Assembly (NCBI GenBank): GCA_036675275.1 | Contig: JAKFFG010000025.1 | Location: forward strand, 1 to 64,000 | Length of the DNA: 64,000 bases | Direction of reading: 5' to 3' | From: Pollutimonas sp036675275 | GTDB taxonomy: Bacteria; Pseudomonadota; Gammaproteobacteria; Burkholderiales; Burkholderiaceae_B | Shown here: positions 42,490-53,006 of the stretch, in pieces | Layout of the letters: each line of letters begins with the position of its first letter | Numbering within the stretch: position 1 is the stretch's first letter | Program-made: the position numbers and the translations under genes | Notes under the pieces: generated by a model | What the model was told of the DNA's origin: nothing | The model's database searches: none | Seen by the model: the letters and a program-made list of their open reading frames with translations, nothing else

Positions 42490-42517
42490 AAAATCAAGGG
42501 CTTTAGCCCTTGATTTT
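42490..42517. terminator. terminator downstream of hemE
   Basis: AAAATCAAGGGC (42490-42501) and GCCCTTGATTTT (42506-42517) pair perfectly around TTTA, two bases beyond the hemE stop codon on the minus strand. The A/T ends provide a T-rich tail in either direction. Confidence 0.85.
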
Positions 42518-42519
42518 AA

Positions 42520-43596
42520 TTAAATTTGATGCTTGGTGCGGCTATAGGTGTGGACTTCGTCGACCAGGACCGACACCGCCTCGGGCGGCGTGTACCGCGA
42601 TATGCCGTGGCCCAGATTAAAGACGTGTCCGCCATTATTGACGGGACCGAAGTCGTCAATGACACGCCGGGCCTGGGCGCGAATTGCCGCATCGCCACCG
42701 AGCAAAGCCATGGGATCAAGGTTGCCCTGCAAAGCGACCGAATCGCCGATCCGCTGGCGTACCTGGGCGAGGTTGGCAGTCCAGTCCAGGCCCACGGCAT
42801 TGCAACCGCAAGCGGCTATTTGCTCTATCCATTGTGCACCGCCTTTGGTGAACACAATTGAAGGAACGACACGGCCCTCGTGTTCGCGGATCAACCCCTG
42901 GACGACTTGGCGAGTATAGGCCAGCGAGAACTCTTGAAACAGGCCGTCGGCCAGCACTCCGCCCCAGCTGTCGAAGATCATGACGGCCTGGGCGCCAGCC
43001 TGGATCTGTGCATTCAAATATGCAACGGTGGCCCGTGCGTTGATATCCAGTATGCGGTGCAGCAAATCAGGACGACTGTAGAGCATGGTCTTGATAAGAA
43101 GATAGTCGCTGGAACCCTGCCCCTCGACCATATAGCAGCCTACCGTCCAGGGACTTCCGGCAAACCCGATAAGAGGCACCTTGCCGTCGAGTTCCTTGCG
43201 TATCAGGGAAACGGCGTCGAATACGTACTGTAATTTGGACAGGTCGGGAACCGCCAGCCGCTTTACATCGTCTTCGTGACGGACCGGGTTGGCAAAACGC
43301 GGACCTTCGCCGGCTACGAAATCGAGTCCCAGCCCCATGGCATGCGGAACGGTGAGGATATCGGAGAACAGGATGGCTGCATCCAGATCGAAACGCTGCA
43401 AGGGTTGCAGAGTGACTTCACAGGCGTATTCACGATTTTGAGCCAGCCCCAGGAATGACCCGGCGCGAGCTCGGGTTTCGTTGTATTCGGGCAGGTATCG
43501 GCCCGCCTGGCGCATGAGCCATAAAGGCGTATACGGGACTGGCTCGCGCATGAGCGAACGCAGGAAGATGTCGTTTTTCAAAATAGGTGCAATCAC
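42520..43596 (-). CDS. hemE: uroporphyrinogen decarboxylase
   Basis: A 358-residue TIM-barrel enzyme that removes four carboxyl groups from uroporphyrinogen III to give coproporphyrinogen III in haem synthesis. Signatures: PLWLMRQAGRYLPEY near residues 24-38 and GFAGSPWTVGCYMVEG near 144-159, with the catalytic Asp in LFSDILTVPHAMG. Length is normal. The start is ATG at 43596; the upstream Fis-type gene is 27 bp away on the same strand. Confidence 0.96.
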   Translation of the reverse strand: MIAPILKNDIFLRSLMREPVPYTPLWLMRQAGRYLPEYNETRARAGSFLGLAQNREYACEVTLQPLQRFDLDAAILFSDILTVPHAMGLGLDFVAGEGPRFANPVRHEDDVKRLAVPDLSKLQYVFDAVSLIRKELDGKVPLIGFAGSPWTVGCYMVEGQGSSDYLLIKTMLYSRPDLLHRILDINARATVAYLNAQIQAGAQAVMIFDSWGGVLADGLFQEFSLAYTRQVVQGLIREHEGRVVPSIVFTKGGAQWIEQIAACGCNAVGLDWTANLAQVRQRIGDSVALQGNLDPMALLGGDAAIRAQARRVIDDFGPVNNGGHVFNLGHGISRYTPPEAVSVLVDEVHTYSRTKHQI

Positions 43597-43623
43597 GTCT
43601 ATCCCTTTCTAAGATCTTTGATT

Positions 43624-44415
43624 TTACCCGTCTCTGGTGCGATTGGGGACGGTCTCGCCGCGAAACGGCGTGGCGTCGATCTCGTGTTTGCGCATGAGCG
43701 CCCAAAACGCCCGGCGGTGCTTCTGGGCGGCCCGCGCCGCCATGGCGATATTGCCGGAATGCCTTCCCAGTGCGGCAGTAATATAGGCACGTTCGAAACG
43801 TTCGATAACCTTGCTTTTGGCAGCGCGAAACGACTCTTTCGACGTCGCGCATTGCGAAGCCGAAGCGGCGGCGAAGGCATCGAGCTCAAGGCCGCTGCGA
43901 TCGAGAATAGTAGCGCAGATAGCTTCCTGACGAGCAAGCAAGGGCGTACCGCGATACTGCCCCGTGGATTCCCCGATAATGGGGCGTTCAAGGGAGTAAG
44001 CGGCATGCTGACGTCTGCCGTCGAGCAGGCGCTCTATGCGTGTGCGAAGTTCTTCAGAGCAGGCGGGATCCCTTATGAAATCGGCCAGACCAAGCGCGCA
44101 CAGGTCGTTAAGCGCAGCAGCCTTGAGCTTGCGCGCCAGGGCCAGCACTGGCGTATGCAAGACGCCGTGGGCCGCCGACAAAGCCGTGCGTGCCCATGCC
44201 AGATTTTGCTCGTGCACGGGGATGAGGCATGCATCGAAGCGTCGTAGTCGCATTGAGGACGTGGCCAGCGCAACCACCGACTCAGGGCTATGAATATCGT
44301 GGGTATCGAGCAGCTGCAGTTGTAGCCTGCTGCCCGAACAAGAGTCGAGCCACGGCTCGACCCACGATTTGCTGCATGTAGTGCTTAACACCGCGCAATC
44401 CAGATATTCTCTCAT
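43624..44415 (-). CDS. Fis-type HTH regulator with an unrecognised N-terminal domain
   Basis: A 263-residue putative regulator. The C-terminal 50 residues are a Fis/NtrC-type HTH: RFERAYITAALGRHSGNIAMAARAAQKHRRAFWALMRKHEI. The N-terminal 130 residues read like a receiver-shaped alpha/beta domain (ACLIPV, TPVLALARKLKA, LGLADFIRDPACSEELRTRIERLL) but lack clear phosphoacceptor residues; no AAA+ domain lies between. It may be a degenerate response regulator. It lies upstream of hemE on the same strand, so it could share its transcript. Confidence 0.72.
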   Translation of the reverse strand: MREYLDCAVLSTTCSKSWVEPWLDSCSGSRLQLQLLDTHDIHSPESVVALATSSMRLRRFDACLIPVHEQNLAWARTALSAAHGVLHTPVLALARKLKAAALNDLCALGLADFIRDPACSEELRTRIERLLDGRRQHAAYSLERPIIGESTGQYRGTPLLARQEAICATILDRSGLELDAFAAASASQCATSKESFRAAKSKVIERFERAYITAALGRHSGNIAMAARAAQKHRRAFWALMRKHEIDATPFRGETVPNRTRDG

Positions 44416-44542
44416 TGGTTTCTCCGGGTAGGTATAGCGATTTGTGCAATCAAACTACCCGACTAGAATAATTATGAGAAACCGGACGGACAATTCGCAA
44501 AACTAATAACTCGGTAAGTACCCATGTACCGGACAGAAAAAC

Positions 44543-44572
44543 AAGCAGGGCATCCCGAAGGATGCCCTGCTT
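44543..44572 (-). terminator. terminator of the ATP synthase operon
   Basis: On the minus strand AAGCAGGGCATCC, a TTCG loop, GGATGCCCTGCTT: a perfect 13-bp stem capped by the very stable UUCG tetraloop, followed by GTTTTTCTG. It lies 36 bases after the atpC stop codon. Confidence 0.95.
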
Positions 44573-44607
44573 GTTTTCGCATGCCGCCGCAGCGGCTTGC
44601 ATTCTTT

Positions 44608-45033
44608 TTAATGCGAGCGCCGTACCTGGCTGAGCCTGCGCGCCGCTGCCGCCTGGGCAGCAAGCATGGCAAGTTCCGCTTCGACCACTGCGATATCGGC
44701 CTTGTCCTTGGTGTTGCGCAAGGCTTCTTCGGCGTGCTTGCGCGCTTCCAAAGCCTTGGCTTCATCGAGGTCTTCGGCACGAATAGCCGTGTCGGACAAT
44801 ACTGTGACCGCGCCGGGCTGAATCTCGAGGATGCCGCCGGCCACGAAGATGTTTACCTCGGAGCCGTCGGCCTGCACGATCTTGACCGTGCCGGGACGAA
44901 TGCGCGAGATAAGCGGGGTATGGCCGGGCAGGATGCCCAGTTCGCCCGACTCACCCGGCAGCGCCACGAATTTGGCCTCGCCGGAGAAAATCGATTCTTC
45001 AGCGCTGACCACATCAACATTCAAGTAGGCCAT
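44608..45033 (-). CDS. atpC: ATP synthase epsilon subunit
   Basis: A 141-residue F1 rotor subunit that regulates ATP hydrolysis. N-terminal beta sandwich (VDVVSAEESIFSGEAKFVALPGESGELGILPGHTPLI, shown here by its landmarks GEAKFVALPG and LGILPGHTPL) and a C-terminal helical hairpin (residues about 90-136, KALEARKHAEEALRNTKDK). Last gene of the atp operon, nine bases after atpD. Confidence 0.96.
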   Translation of the reverse strand: MAYLNVDVVSAEESIFSGEAKFVALPGESGELGILPGHTPLISRIRPGTVKIVQADGSEVNIFVAGGILEIQPGAVTVLSDTAIRAEDLDEAKALEARKHAEEALRNTKDKADIAVVEAELAMLAAQAAAARRLSQVRRSH

Positions 45034-45042
45034 GTGTAATCC

Positions 45043-46464
45043 TTATTGGAGTTTCTTGGCTTTCTCGAAGGCTTCGTCGATAGAACCTACCATGTAGAAA
45101 GCCTGCTCGGGCAAGGCATCGCACTCGCCGTCGACAATCATTTTAAAACCGCGCAGGGTTTCTGTCAGCGGCACGTACTTCCCAGGCGAGCCCGTGAAGA
45201 CTTCGGCCACATGGAAAGGCTGGGACAGGAAGCGCTGAATCTTGCGCGCGCGGGCAACAGCCTGTTTGTCTTCGGGCGAAAGCTCGTCCATACCCAGAAT
45301 GGCGATGATGTCGCGCAGCTCTTTGTAGCGTTGCAGTGTTTGCTGAACGCCGCGAGCAACTGCGTAATGCTCTTCGCCCACCACTTGTGGATCGAGCTGA
45401 CGGCTGCTTGAGTCGAGCGGATCAACGGCAGGATAGATACCCAGCGCAGCGATGTCGCGCGACAATACAACCGTGGAGTCCAAGTGCTGGAACGTCGTTG
45501 CGGGCGAGGGATCGGTCAAGTCATCGGCAGGCACGTAAACAGCCTGGATGGAAGTGATGGAGCCCTTCTTGGTGGAGGTAATACGCTCTTGCAGCTTGCC
45601 CATTTCTTCAGCAAGCGTAGGCTGGTAACCCACAGCCGAAGGCATACGGCCGAGCAGCGCCGATACTTCGGTTCCGGCCAGCGTGTAGCGATAGATATTG
45701 TCGACAAAGAACAGGATGTCGCGGCCTTCGTCACGGAACTTCTCGGCCATGGTCAGGCCCGAAAGCGCCACGCGCAAGCGGTTGCCCGGAGGCTCGTTCA
45801 TCTGGCCGAACACCATCGCCACTTTCGACTCGGCAAGGTTGTCGAGCTTGATAACGCCGGCTTCCGCCATTTCGTGATAGAAGTCGTTACCTTCACGGGT
45901 ACGCTCACCCACACCGGCAAATACCGACAGGCCGCTGTGCGCCTTGGCGATGTTATTGATGAGTTCAAGCATGTTCACTGTCTTGCCCACGCCGGCGCCG
46001 CCGAACAGGCCGACTTTACCGCCCTTGGCGAACGGGCAAACCAGGTCGATGACCTTGATGCCGGTTTCAAGCAGCTCTACCGATGGGGAGAGTTCGTCGA
46101 ACTTGGGTGCGTCTTGGTGAATGGCGCGCAGTTCGTCGCTTTGGATCGGGCCGCGTTCGTCGATGGGACGACCGAGCACATCCATGATGCGACCTAACGT
46201 ACCCTGACCAACGGGCACCGAAATGGGCGCGCCCGAATTGGCCACGGCCATGCCGCGACGCAGACCGTCGCTGGAGCCCATGGCAATGGTGCGGACCACG
46301 CCGTCGCCCAGCTGTTGCTGAACTTCGAATGTGAGGCCAGCTTCGGCAAATGCCGAGCTTTCATCCGCGAGCCTGAGGGCGTCGTAGATTTTTGGAATGC
46401 TGTCGCGGGGGAACTGAATATCCACCACGGCGCCGATGCACTGAACGATGGTACCGTTGCTCAT
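45043..46464 (-). CDS. atpD: ATP synthase beta subunit
   Basis: A 473-residue catalytic subunit. Walker A GGAGVGKTVNMLEL near residues 154-167, the catalytic-Glu segment GVGERTREGNDFYHEM, ILFFVDNIYRYTLAG, and VYVPADDLTDPSPATTF. The signature PAVDPLDSSSR is complete. It follows atpG by 48 bp. The IYRYTLAG site has Tyr where many members have Phe (IFRFT), a mild variant. Confidence 0.97.
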   Translation of the reverse strand: MSNGTIVQCIGAVVDIQFPRDSIPKIYDALRLADESSAFAEAGLTFEVQQQLGDGVVRTIAMGSSDGLRRGMAVANSGAPISVPVGQGTLGRIMDVLGRPIDERGPIQSDELRAIHQDAPKFDELSPSVELLETGIKVIDLVCPFAKGGKVGLFGGAGVGKTVNMLELINNIAKAHSGLSVFAGVGERTREGNDFYHEMAEAGVIKLDNLAESKVAMVFGQMNEPPGNRLRVALSGLTMAEKFRDEGRDILFFVDNIYRYTLAGTEVSALLGRMPSAVGYQPTLAEEMGKLQERITSTKKGSITSIQAVYVPADDLTDPSPATTFQHLDSTVVLSRDIAALGIYPAVDPLDSSSRQLDPQVVGEEHYAVARGVQQTLQRYKELRDIIAILGMDELSPEDKQAVARARKIQRFLSQPFHVAEVFTGSPGKYVPLTETLRGFKMIVDGECDALPEQAFYMVGSIDEAFEKAKKLQ

Positions 46465-46512
46465 GTTTAGTCCTTGCTAAATATCTTTGACGGGATGCCT
46501 TTCTGTTTACGC

Positions 46513-47424
46513 TTAAACAGCGGCAGCGCCCCCCACGATTTCTGAAATTTCTTTGGTAATAGCAGCCTGGCGGGTTTTGTTGTAAACCAGCTCCAGGTCG
46601 CCAATGACTTTCTTGGCATTGTCGGATGCCGACTTCATGGCCACCATGCGAGCTGATTGCTCGGAGGCCATGTTTTCAGCGACAGCCTGGTACACCAGAC
46701 CTTCTACGTAGCGCATCAGCAAATCGTCGATGACAGACTTGGAATCGGGCTCGTAGATGTAATCCCAACCGTAGCTTGGCTTGGCTGCGCCTGCATCGGC
46801 CTGCACTTCGGAGCCTTCCGTTTGGAAAGGATCTTGCAGGCCGCTGGGCAAAGGCAATAGCCGGATAAAGCTGGGATCCTGCTTCATGGTGTTCACGAAC
46901 CGGTTCGTTGCTATGTAGATAGCGTCGATCTTGCCGTCCATGAAGTCGTCGATCTGCACCTTCAGGGCGCCGATGAGACGAGCCAGATTGGGCTTGTCGC
47001 CCAGCTGAACCTCTTGCGAAACAAGATTCGCGCCGATACGTGTCAACACGCCGGCACCCTTGTTGCCCAGAGCCGTCGCCTGCACCTTGATGCCCTGCTT
47101 TTCAAACTCTTTCAGACGAGCCAATACCAGCCGCATGATGTTCGTGTTCAGACCGCCGCACAAACCCTTGTCGGTGCTGACCACCACAATACCTACGCCG
47201 CGAATATCGGGACGCTCGTCCATATAAGGATGCGAATAGTCCGGGTGCGCCTGCATCAAGTTGGCGGCAATATCCCGTACCTTGTTTGCATAGGGACGGC
47301 CTGCTCGCATCCGCTCTTGCGCCTTGCGCATCTTGGATGCTGCCACCATCTCCATGGCTTTTGTGATCTTGCGCGTGTTTTGCACGCTCTTGATCTTGGT
47401 TCGAATTTCCTTAATTCCGGCCAT
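46513..47424 (-). CDS. atpG: ATP synthase gamma subunit
   Basis: A 303-residue central-stalk subunit. Coiled-coil ends are intact: N-terminal KEIRTKIKSVQNTRKITKAM and C-terminal ARMVAMKSASDNAKKVIGDL...YNKTRQAAITKEISEIVGGA. STDKGLCGGLNTN marks the Rossmann-like part. The protein carries a short insert near residues 205-220 (QTEGSEVQADAGAAKPSYGWDYIYEPD, read as its core AGAAKPSYGWDYIYEPD), common in betaproteobacteria. Confidence 0.96.
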   Translation of the reverse strand: MAGIKEIRTKIKSVQNTRKITKAMEMVAASKMRKAQERMRAGRPYANKVRDIAANLMQAHPDYSHPYMDERPDIRGVGIVVVSTDKGLCGGLNTNIMRLVLARLKEFEKQGIKVQATALGNKGAGVLTRIGANLVSQEVQLGDKPNLARLIGALKVQIDDFMDGKIDAIYIATNRFVNTMKQDPSFIRLLPLPSGLQDPFQTEGSEVQADAGAAKPSYGWDYIYEPDSKSVIDDLLMRYVEGLVYQAVAENMASEQSARMVAMKSASDNAKKVIGDLELVYNKTRQAAITKEISEIVGGAAAV

Positions 47425-47522
47425 CGCTCTTTCCTGAAAGGGCGTTATAGCGGGACCGCTTGCGCGATCCCGCCCTGCGTATGCTGCTTAAGCAAATGCT
47501 TGAACAACCTCGCCAGTCAAAC

Positions 47523-49064
<1,542 letters not shown>

Positions 49065-49099
49065 GTTCAGACTCCTGGAATCCTGTTATCTGGCGCGCG

Positions 49100-49639
49100 T
49101 CAGGCGGCCAGGGTATCGCGCATGCGGGCCAACTGGGCCTGCACAGAAGTATCAAGTACTTGGTCGCCAACGATCACGCGTACACCACCGATAAGGTCAG
49201 TATCCACTGTGACGGCCGGCTTGAGTTTGAGACCAAACTTTTTTTCTAGGCCGGACACGAGCTTCTGGACCTGTTCGTCGCTTAGCGCGTATGCGGTGCT
49301 GATTTGGGCCAGCGCCGTACCTTCGTGCCGGTTTTTGAGAATTTCGAACTGCTCGGCAATTTCGGGCAACACCAGTATACGGTTGTTGCCTACGAGCAAT
49401 TCGATGAAGTTGCGCGCCGCAGCCGGAAGCGGAGTCTTGACGAGTCCTGCAAACAGTTCAATACGCTGGGTAGCGTTGAGCCTCGGATCTGTCAGTGCTT
49501 CGCGCACGTCGCCGAGACTGGCCACGTGAGCCAGCTCGGACACCAGACCGGACCACGACGCCAGGCCAGCCTGGTCATCGCGCGCCGCTGCGAACAGTGC
49601 TTCGGCGTACGGTCTAGCGATAGTCGATAGTTCAGCCAT
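49100..49639 (-). CDS. atpH: ATP synthase delta subunit
   Basis: A 179-residue peripheral-stalk subunit (OSCP-type) linking F1 to subunit b. N-terminal six-helix domain begins STIARPYAEALFAAARD; the C-terminal part carries VSGLEKKFGLKLKPAVTVD and the family signature LIGGVRVIVGDQVLDTSVQAQLARM, seen as GGVRVIVGDQVLD. It is 13 bp from atpF. Confidence 0.95.
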   Translation of the reverse strand: MAELSTIARPYAEALFAAARDDQAGLASWSGLVSELAHVASLGDVREALTDPRLNATQRIELFAGLVKTPLPAAARNFIELLVGNNRILVLPEIAEQFEILKNRHEGTALAQISTAYALSDEQVQKLVSGLEKKFGLKLKPAVTVDTDLIGGVRVIVGDQVLDTSVQAQLARMRDTLAA

Positions 49640-49652
49640 GGCCTGCCCTGGT

Positions 49653-50123
49653 TTAGAGTTGAGCCTGAAGCTGATTCAACAGCTCGGCATGTGCCTGTGC
49701 ATCGATTTCTCGTTTGAGAATCTGTTCTGCACCTTTGACGGCGAGAATGGCCACATCGGCACGCAGGCTTTCGCGAACACGCTGAGCCGCCTGGGCCGCG
49801 TCTTGTTCTGCCTGGGCGATGATGCGCGCCTTCTCGGCCTCGCCTTCGCGGCGAGCCTGGTCGATGAGCACTGCAGCCTGTTTCTCGGCCTCGACCATGC
49901 GAGCATGGTTTTCTGTTTTTGCAGAAGCCTCGATTAGGCTGATGCGCGCCTGAGCCTGGGCCAGGTCGGCCTTGCCCTTGTCGGCGGCCGCAAGGCCGTC
50001 GGCAATTTTCTGACGGCGATCATCCATTGCTTTCGTGAGTGGAGGCCATACGAATTTCATCGTAAACCAACCAAGCACGAAAAACACGATCATCTGAAAA
50101 AAGAGAGTCGCGTTTAAATTCAC
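49653..50123 (-). CDS. atpF: ATP synthase subunit b
   Basis: A 156-residue peripheral-stalk protein: one N-terminal membrane helix (about 5-25, LFFQMIVFFVLGWFTMKFVW) and a long charged, Ala/Gln/Glu-rich helix forming the dimeric stalk (about 30-150). Start MNLNATLFFQ is typical. It sits between atpE (124-bp gap) and atpH. Confidence 0.95.
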   Translation of the reverse strand: MNLNATLFFQMIVFFVLGWFTMKFVWPPLTKAMDDRRQKIADGLAAADKGKADLAQAQARISLIEASAKTENHARMVEAEKQAAVLIDQARREGEAEKARIIAQAEQDAAQAAQRVRESLRADVAILAVKGAEQILKREIDAQAHAELLNQLQAQL

Positions 50124-50247
50124 GGTCGTTTCCCTTTAATACCCATAGTGCCAGACAGCAACGCTGCATAACACCTGATGTCCACGCCGCAGACTGCCTT
50201 TACCAGGCGCCTGTGGCCGTTTAACCCGCCAAGGCGGGCCGCAATGC

Positions 50248-50490
50248 TTATCCGGCGAACGGATTGGCGAATGCAAACAACATGGCGATACCAACACCGA
50301 TCAGGAACGCAGCATCGATAAGACCGGCCAACAAGAACATTTTGGTCTGCAACGCGTTCATCAGTTCAGGCTGACGAGCAGAAGCTTCCAGATATTTGCC
50401 CCCCATCAAAGCGATACCAATGCAAGCACCGAAAGCGCCGAGACCAATAATAAGACCGCAAGCTAGAGCAACGAAAGCAACGTTGGTCAT
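50248..50490 (-). CDS. atpE: ATP synthase subunit c
   Basis: An 80-residue hairpin forming the Fo ring. The polar loop is ARQPEL (residues 38-43), and the ion-binding carboxylate is Asp59 in LAGLIDAAFLIG, with no second carboxylate or Na+-type pattern, so proton coupling is expected. The GxGxGxG stretch of helix 1 is represented by GLGAFGACIG. A 105-bp gap separates it from atpB. Confidence 0.96.
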   Translation of the reverse strand: MTNVAFVALACGLIIGLGAFGACIGIALMGGKYLEASARQPELMNALQTKMFLLAGLIDAAFLIGVGIAMLFAFANPFAG

Positions 50491-50594
50491 AACAACTCCT
50501 TGGTTAATAACCGTGTAATCAAAAAGTCAAAAAAAACTGCTTTGCAAGAACATCCTGCACCCCGGTCGGGCCAAATTGCCCGAACCGAAAACTA

Positions 50595-51476
50595 TTAATG
50601 GCCTTCGTGAGCCTGACCCACATATACGAGAGTCAGCATCATGAAAATAAACGCCTGCAGCAGCACGATAAGTATGTGGAAAATTGCCCACACCGATCCC
50701 GCCACAACATGGCCAATACCCAAGCCTATGCTTGCGCCATTAAATCCGGTCCATGCGCCGCCCAACAAGGCAATCAGCATGAAAATAAGCTCACCGGCAA
50801 ACATGTTGCCGAACAACCGCATACCCAGGGACACAGACTTGGCGGCGTATTCGATGCAGTTCAACAGGAAGTTGAATGGCGCGAGCACAATGCCGCCTAT
50901 GCCGTTCGAGTGAAACGGAGCAGTAAATAGTTCTTTAAGGAAACCGCCTGGATGCTTGATCTTGATGCCGTAGTAGAACATCAGTAAAAGCACGCCCAGC
51001 GCCATGCCCATGGGCACGTTCAAGTCTGCCGTAGGCAGAATGCGGTGGTAATAGAGTACGTCGTGATGCTCATCGCCCAGGCCCGTCCAGATGAAGACGT
51101 TGGCCAGAAAATCGACCGGCACCAGGTCAAGTGCGTTCATGAGGATGATCCACAAGAACACAGTGAGCGCCAGGGGAGAAACGAAACGGCGGGAGGCTGC
51201 GCTGGGAACAATGCTTTTGGCTTGCTCTTCAACCATGTCGACCAGCATTTCTATGGCTGCCTGAAAACGCCCCGGCACGCCATTGGTGACCAGCTTGGCG
51301 GCGCGCCACAAAACGAACACGACGACCAGACCCATGAGTATGGACCAGAACAGGGAGTCGTAGTTGACGACATTGAAGTCGGCGACGGCCCTCTGTTTTT
51401 CACCGACGCTATTCAGATGGACCAAATGGTGTTGAATGTACGCAGACTGGGGCGAAATGTCCTGAGCGGCAGCCAT
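50595..51476 (-). CDS. atpB: ATP synthase subunit a
   Basis: A 293-residue membrane stator protein with five to six helices. The essential Arg is in SLGMRLFGNMFAGELIF, and the proton half-channel region continues to the C-terminal helix (IFHILIVLLQAFIFMMLTLVYVG, of which FHILIVLLQAFIFMML is the core). An N-terminal extension (MAAAQDISPQSAYIQHHLVHL) is usual for Bordetella-like members. Follows atpI by 60 bp. Confidence 0.96.
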   Translation of the reverse strand: MAAAQDISPQSAYIQHHLVHLNSVGEKQRAVADFNVVNYDSLFWSILMGLVVVFVLWRAAKLVTNGVPGRFQAAIEMLVDMVEEQAKSIVPSAASRRFVSPLALTVFLWIILMNALDLVPVDFLANVFIWTGLGDEHHDVLYYHRILPTADLNVPMGMALGVLLLMFYYGIKIKHPGGFLKELFTAPFHSNGIGGIVLAPFNFLLNCIEYAAKSVSLGMRLFGNMFAGELIFMLIALLGGAWTGFNGASIGLGIGHVVAGSVWAIFHILIVLLQAFIFMMLTLVYVGQAHEGH

Positions 51477-51536
51477 GTGAAACCTTATCTGTAAGCTTGT
51501 AACCGGAGCAATAAGCTCGTGAATTAATCTGTAGTG

Positions 51537-51959
51537 CTACGGCAACTTGCGAAACGCAAGCAACAACACGTAGCCTTTCAAAACGCACAACAACCCGAAT
51601 AATAAAGCGGGCCATACTACCCAATCGCGACCGAGCCATGCAACCAGGACCAGCACGGCAACTGCGGAACCAAGCTTCAACGCCTCACCAAGAAAAAAGG
51701 TGAACGGATTTGATTTCACAGGCCCGAATATGCCTAACAACAAACGCAGCGCGAAGAGCGCATTGGGAACAAAATAGGCGGCCGCGCCAACAAGAGCGGA
51801 TACTGCGGCCATGCCTCCGGATACGACCCACGAAACCAGAACAGCAACACCGGCCATAGCAGCCTGGGCAACGAGGGCACGAAGAATACCACTACCAGCC
51901 CTGCGATTTATTGCTGCGCGTTCGTGCTCGGTAAGCACTAGAGGCGTTTCTGTTTCCAT
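51537..51959 (-). CDS. atpI: ATP synthase protein I
   Basis: A 140-residue membrane protein with four hydrophobic segments, the first gene of the operon. AtpI helps c-ring assembly and Mg uptake in some species and is not part of the final enzyme. Segments include AMAGVAVLVSWVVSGGMAAVSALVGAA, seen as VAVLVSWVVSGG, AYFVPNALFALRLLLG and LGSAVAVLVLVAWLG. ATG 51959 is preceded by a long AT-rich leader with the operon promoter. Confidence 0.88.
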   Translation of the reverse strand: METETPLVLTEHERAAINRRAGSGILRALVAQAAMAGVAVLVSWVVSGGMAAVSALVGAAAYFVPNALFALRLLLGIFGPVKSNPFTFFLGEALKLGSAVAVLVLVAWLGRDWVVWPALLFGLLCVLKGYVLLLAFRKLP

Positions 51960-52051
51960 ACCGACAAAACCACCCGGTCAGTTAATAATTACGCGGCTTT
52001 TTAACACAACTACTTAACAGTTAAGCCAACCGTAAGGGTTCGTACCGAATG

Positions 52052-52090
52052 CGGCAAACTCTGAGAGTATAACTTTATTTTTAAGCAGCA
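52052..52090 (-). promoter_or_regulatory. candidate promoter of the atp operon
   Basis: Read on the minus strand, TTGCTT and TATACT lie 18 bases apart within GCTTGCTGCTTAAAAATAAAG and the following bases. They stand about 100 bases before the atpI ATG. Match to the sigma-70 consensus is moderate; other promoters are possible in this 237-bp gap. Confidence 0.45.
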
Positions 52091-52149
52091 AGCAAGCCGC
52101 CACCTTGCAACATCGTATATGCCATGTTGTCGGAATGCACCTGCACTAA

Positions 52150-52175
52150 GTGAGCCAGGACGACGCCCGGCTCAC
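52150..52175 (-). terminator. hairpin between atpI and the enoyl-CoA hydratase gene
   Basis: GTGAGCCAGG (52150-52159) pairs with CCCGGCTCAC (52166-52175), ten base pairs with one wobble. The hydratase gene starts further left and ends at 52197 on the minus strand, so the hairpin lies about 22 bases after its stop codon, and upstream of the atp promoter. There is no clear T-run, so termination would be weak or Rho-assisted. Confidence 0.5.
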
Positions 52176-52196
52176 AACTACACAATAGCGACTTTG

Positions 52197-52973
52197 CTAT
52201 TTATGCTTGAACTCCGGCTTGCGCTTTTCCACGAATGCAGACATGCCTTCTTTCTGGTCTTCGGTGGCAAATAGGGCGTGGAAATTGCGACGCTCGAACA
52301 TCAGCGTATCGTTCAGTGAACCTTCGTACGCCATATTGACGCATTCCTTGGCCATGATGACCGACGGCAGAGACATGGACGCGATGACTGCCGCAGCTTC
52401 CAGCGCCTCGTCGAGCAAGCGCTCGACCGGCACCACGCGCGAAACAAGTCCGGCGCGCTCTGCCTCCTGGGCGTCCATCATGCGCGCCGTCAGCACCAGG
52501 TCCATGGCCTTGGCTTTACTGATCGCGCGCGGCAGGCGCTGCGTTCCGCCGTAGCCGGGGATTACGCCCAGCTTGATCTCCGGCTGACCGAAGCGCGCGT
52601 TCTCGGCGGCAATAATAAAATCGCACAACATGGCCAACTCGCAACCGCCGCCCAGGGCATAGCCGGCCACGGCTGCGATAATGGGTTTGCGTATCCGCTT
52701 GAGCGATTCCCAGTCGCCGCCGAGATAGTCCTGCTTATACACGTCCATATAAGACCAGCCTTGCATGGCGCCGATATCTGCGCCGGCGGCAAAGGCCTTC
52801 TCGCTTCCGGTAAGCACCATGGCGCCGATATTGTCATCGGCATCAAAGGCTCTCATCGCCGCGGCCAGCTCGGCAATGACATCGTTGCTGAGCGCGTTCA
52901 GGGCCTTGGGCCTGTCTAGCGTCAGCAAGCCCACACGACCTCGAACCTCTGTTTTTACCAATGGCGCTTCCAT
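52197..52973 (-). CDS. enoyl-CoA hydratase
   Basis: A 258-residue crotonase that hydrates trans-2-enoyl-CoA in beta-oxidation. Both catalytic Glu regions are visible: KPIIAAVAGYALGGGCELAMLCDFI (core AVAGYALGGGCELAML) and RFGQPEIKLGVIPGYGGTQRLPR (core FGQPEIKLGVIPGYGG). Start ATG 52973 follows AAAGGAGA; the frame to 53231 is antisense to the M61 gene. It is divergent from that gene across 33 bp. Confidence 0.94.
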   Translation of the reverse strand: MEAPLVKTEVRGRVGLLTLDRPKALNALSNDVIAELAAAMRAFDADDNIGAMVLTGSEKAFAAGADIGAMQGWSYMDVYKQDYLGGDWESLKRIRKPIIAAVAGYALGGGCELAMLCDFIIAAENARFGQPEIKLGVIPGYGGTQRLPRAISKAKAMDLVLTARMMDAQEAERAGLVSRVVPVERLLDEALEAAAVIASMSLPSVIMAKECVNMAYEGSLNDTLMFERRNFHALFATEDQKEGMSAFVEKRKPEFKHK

Positions 52974-53006
52974 GCCGTCTCCTTTGTTGCAAAGTAATAT
53001 ATAGGG

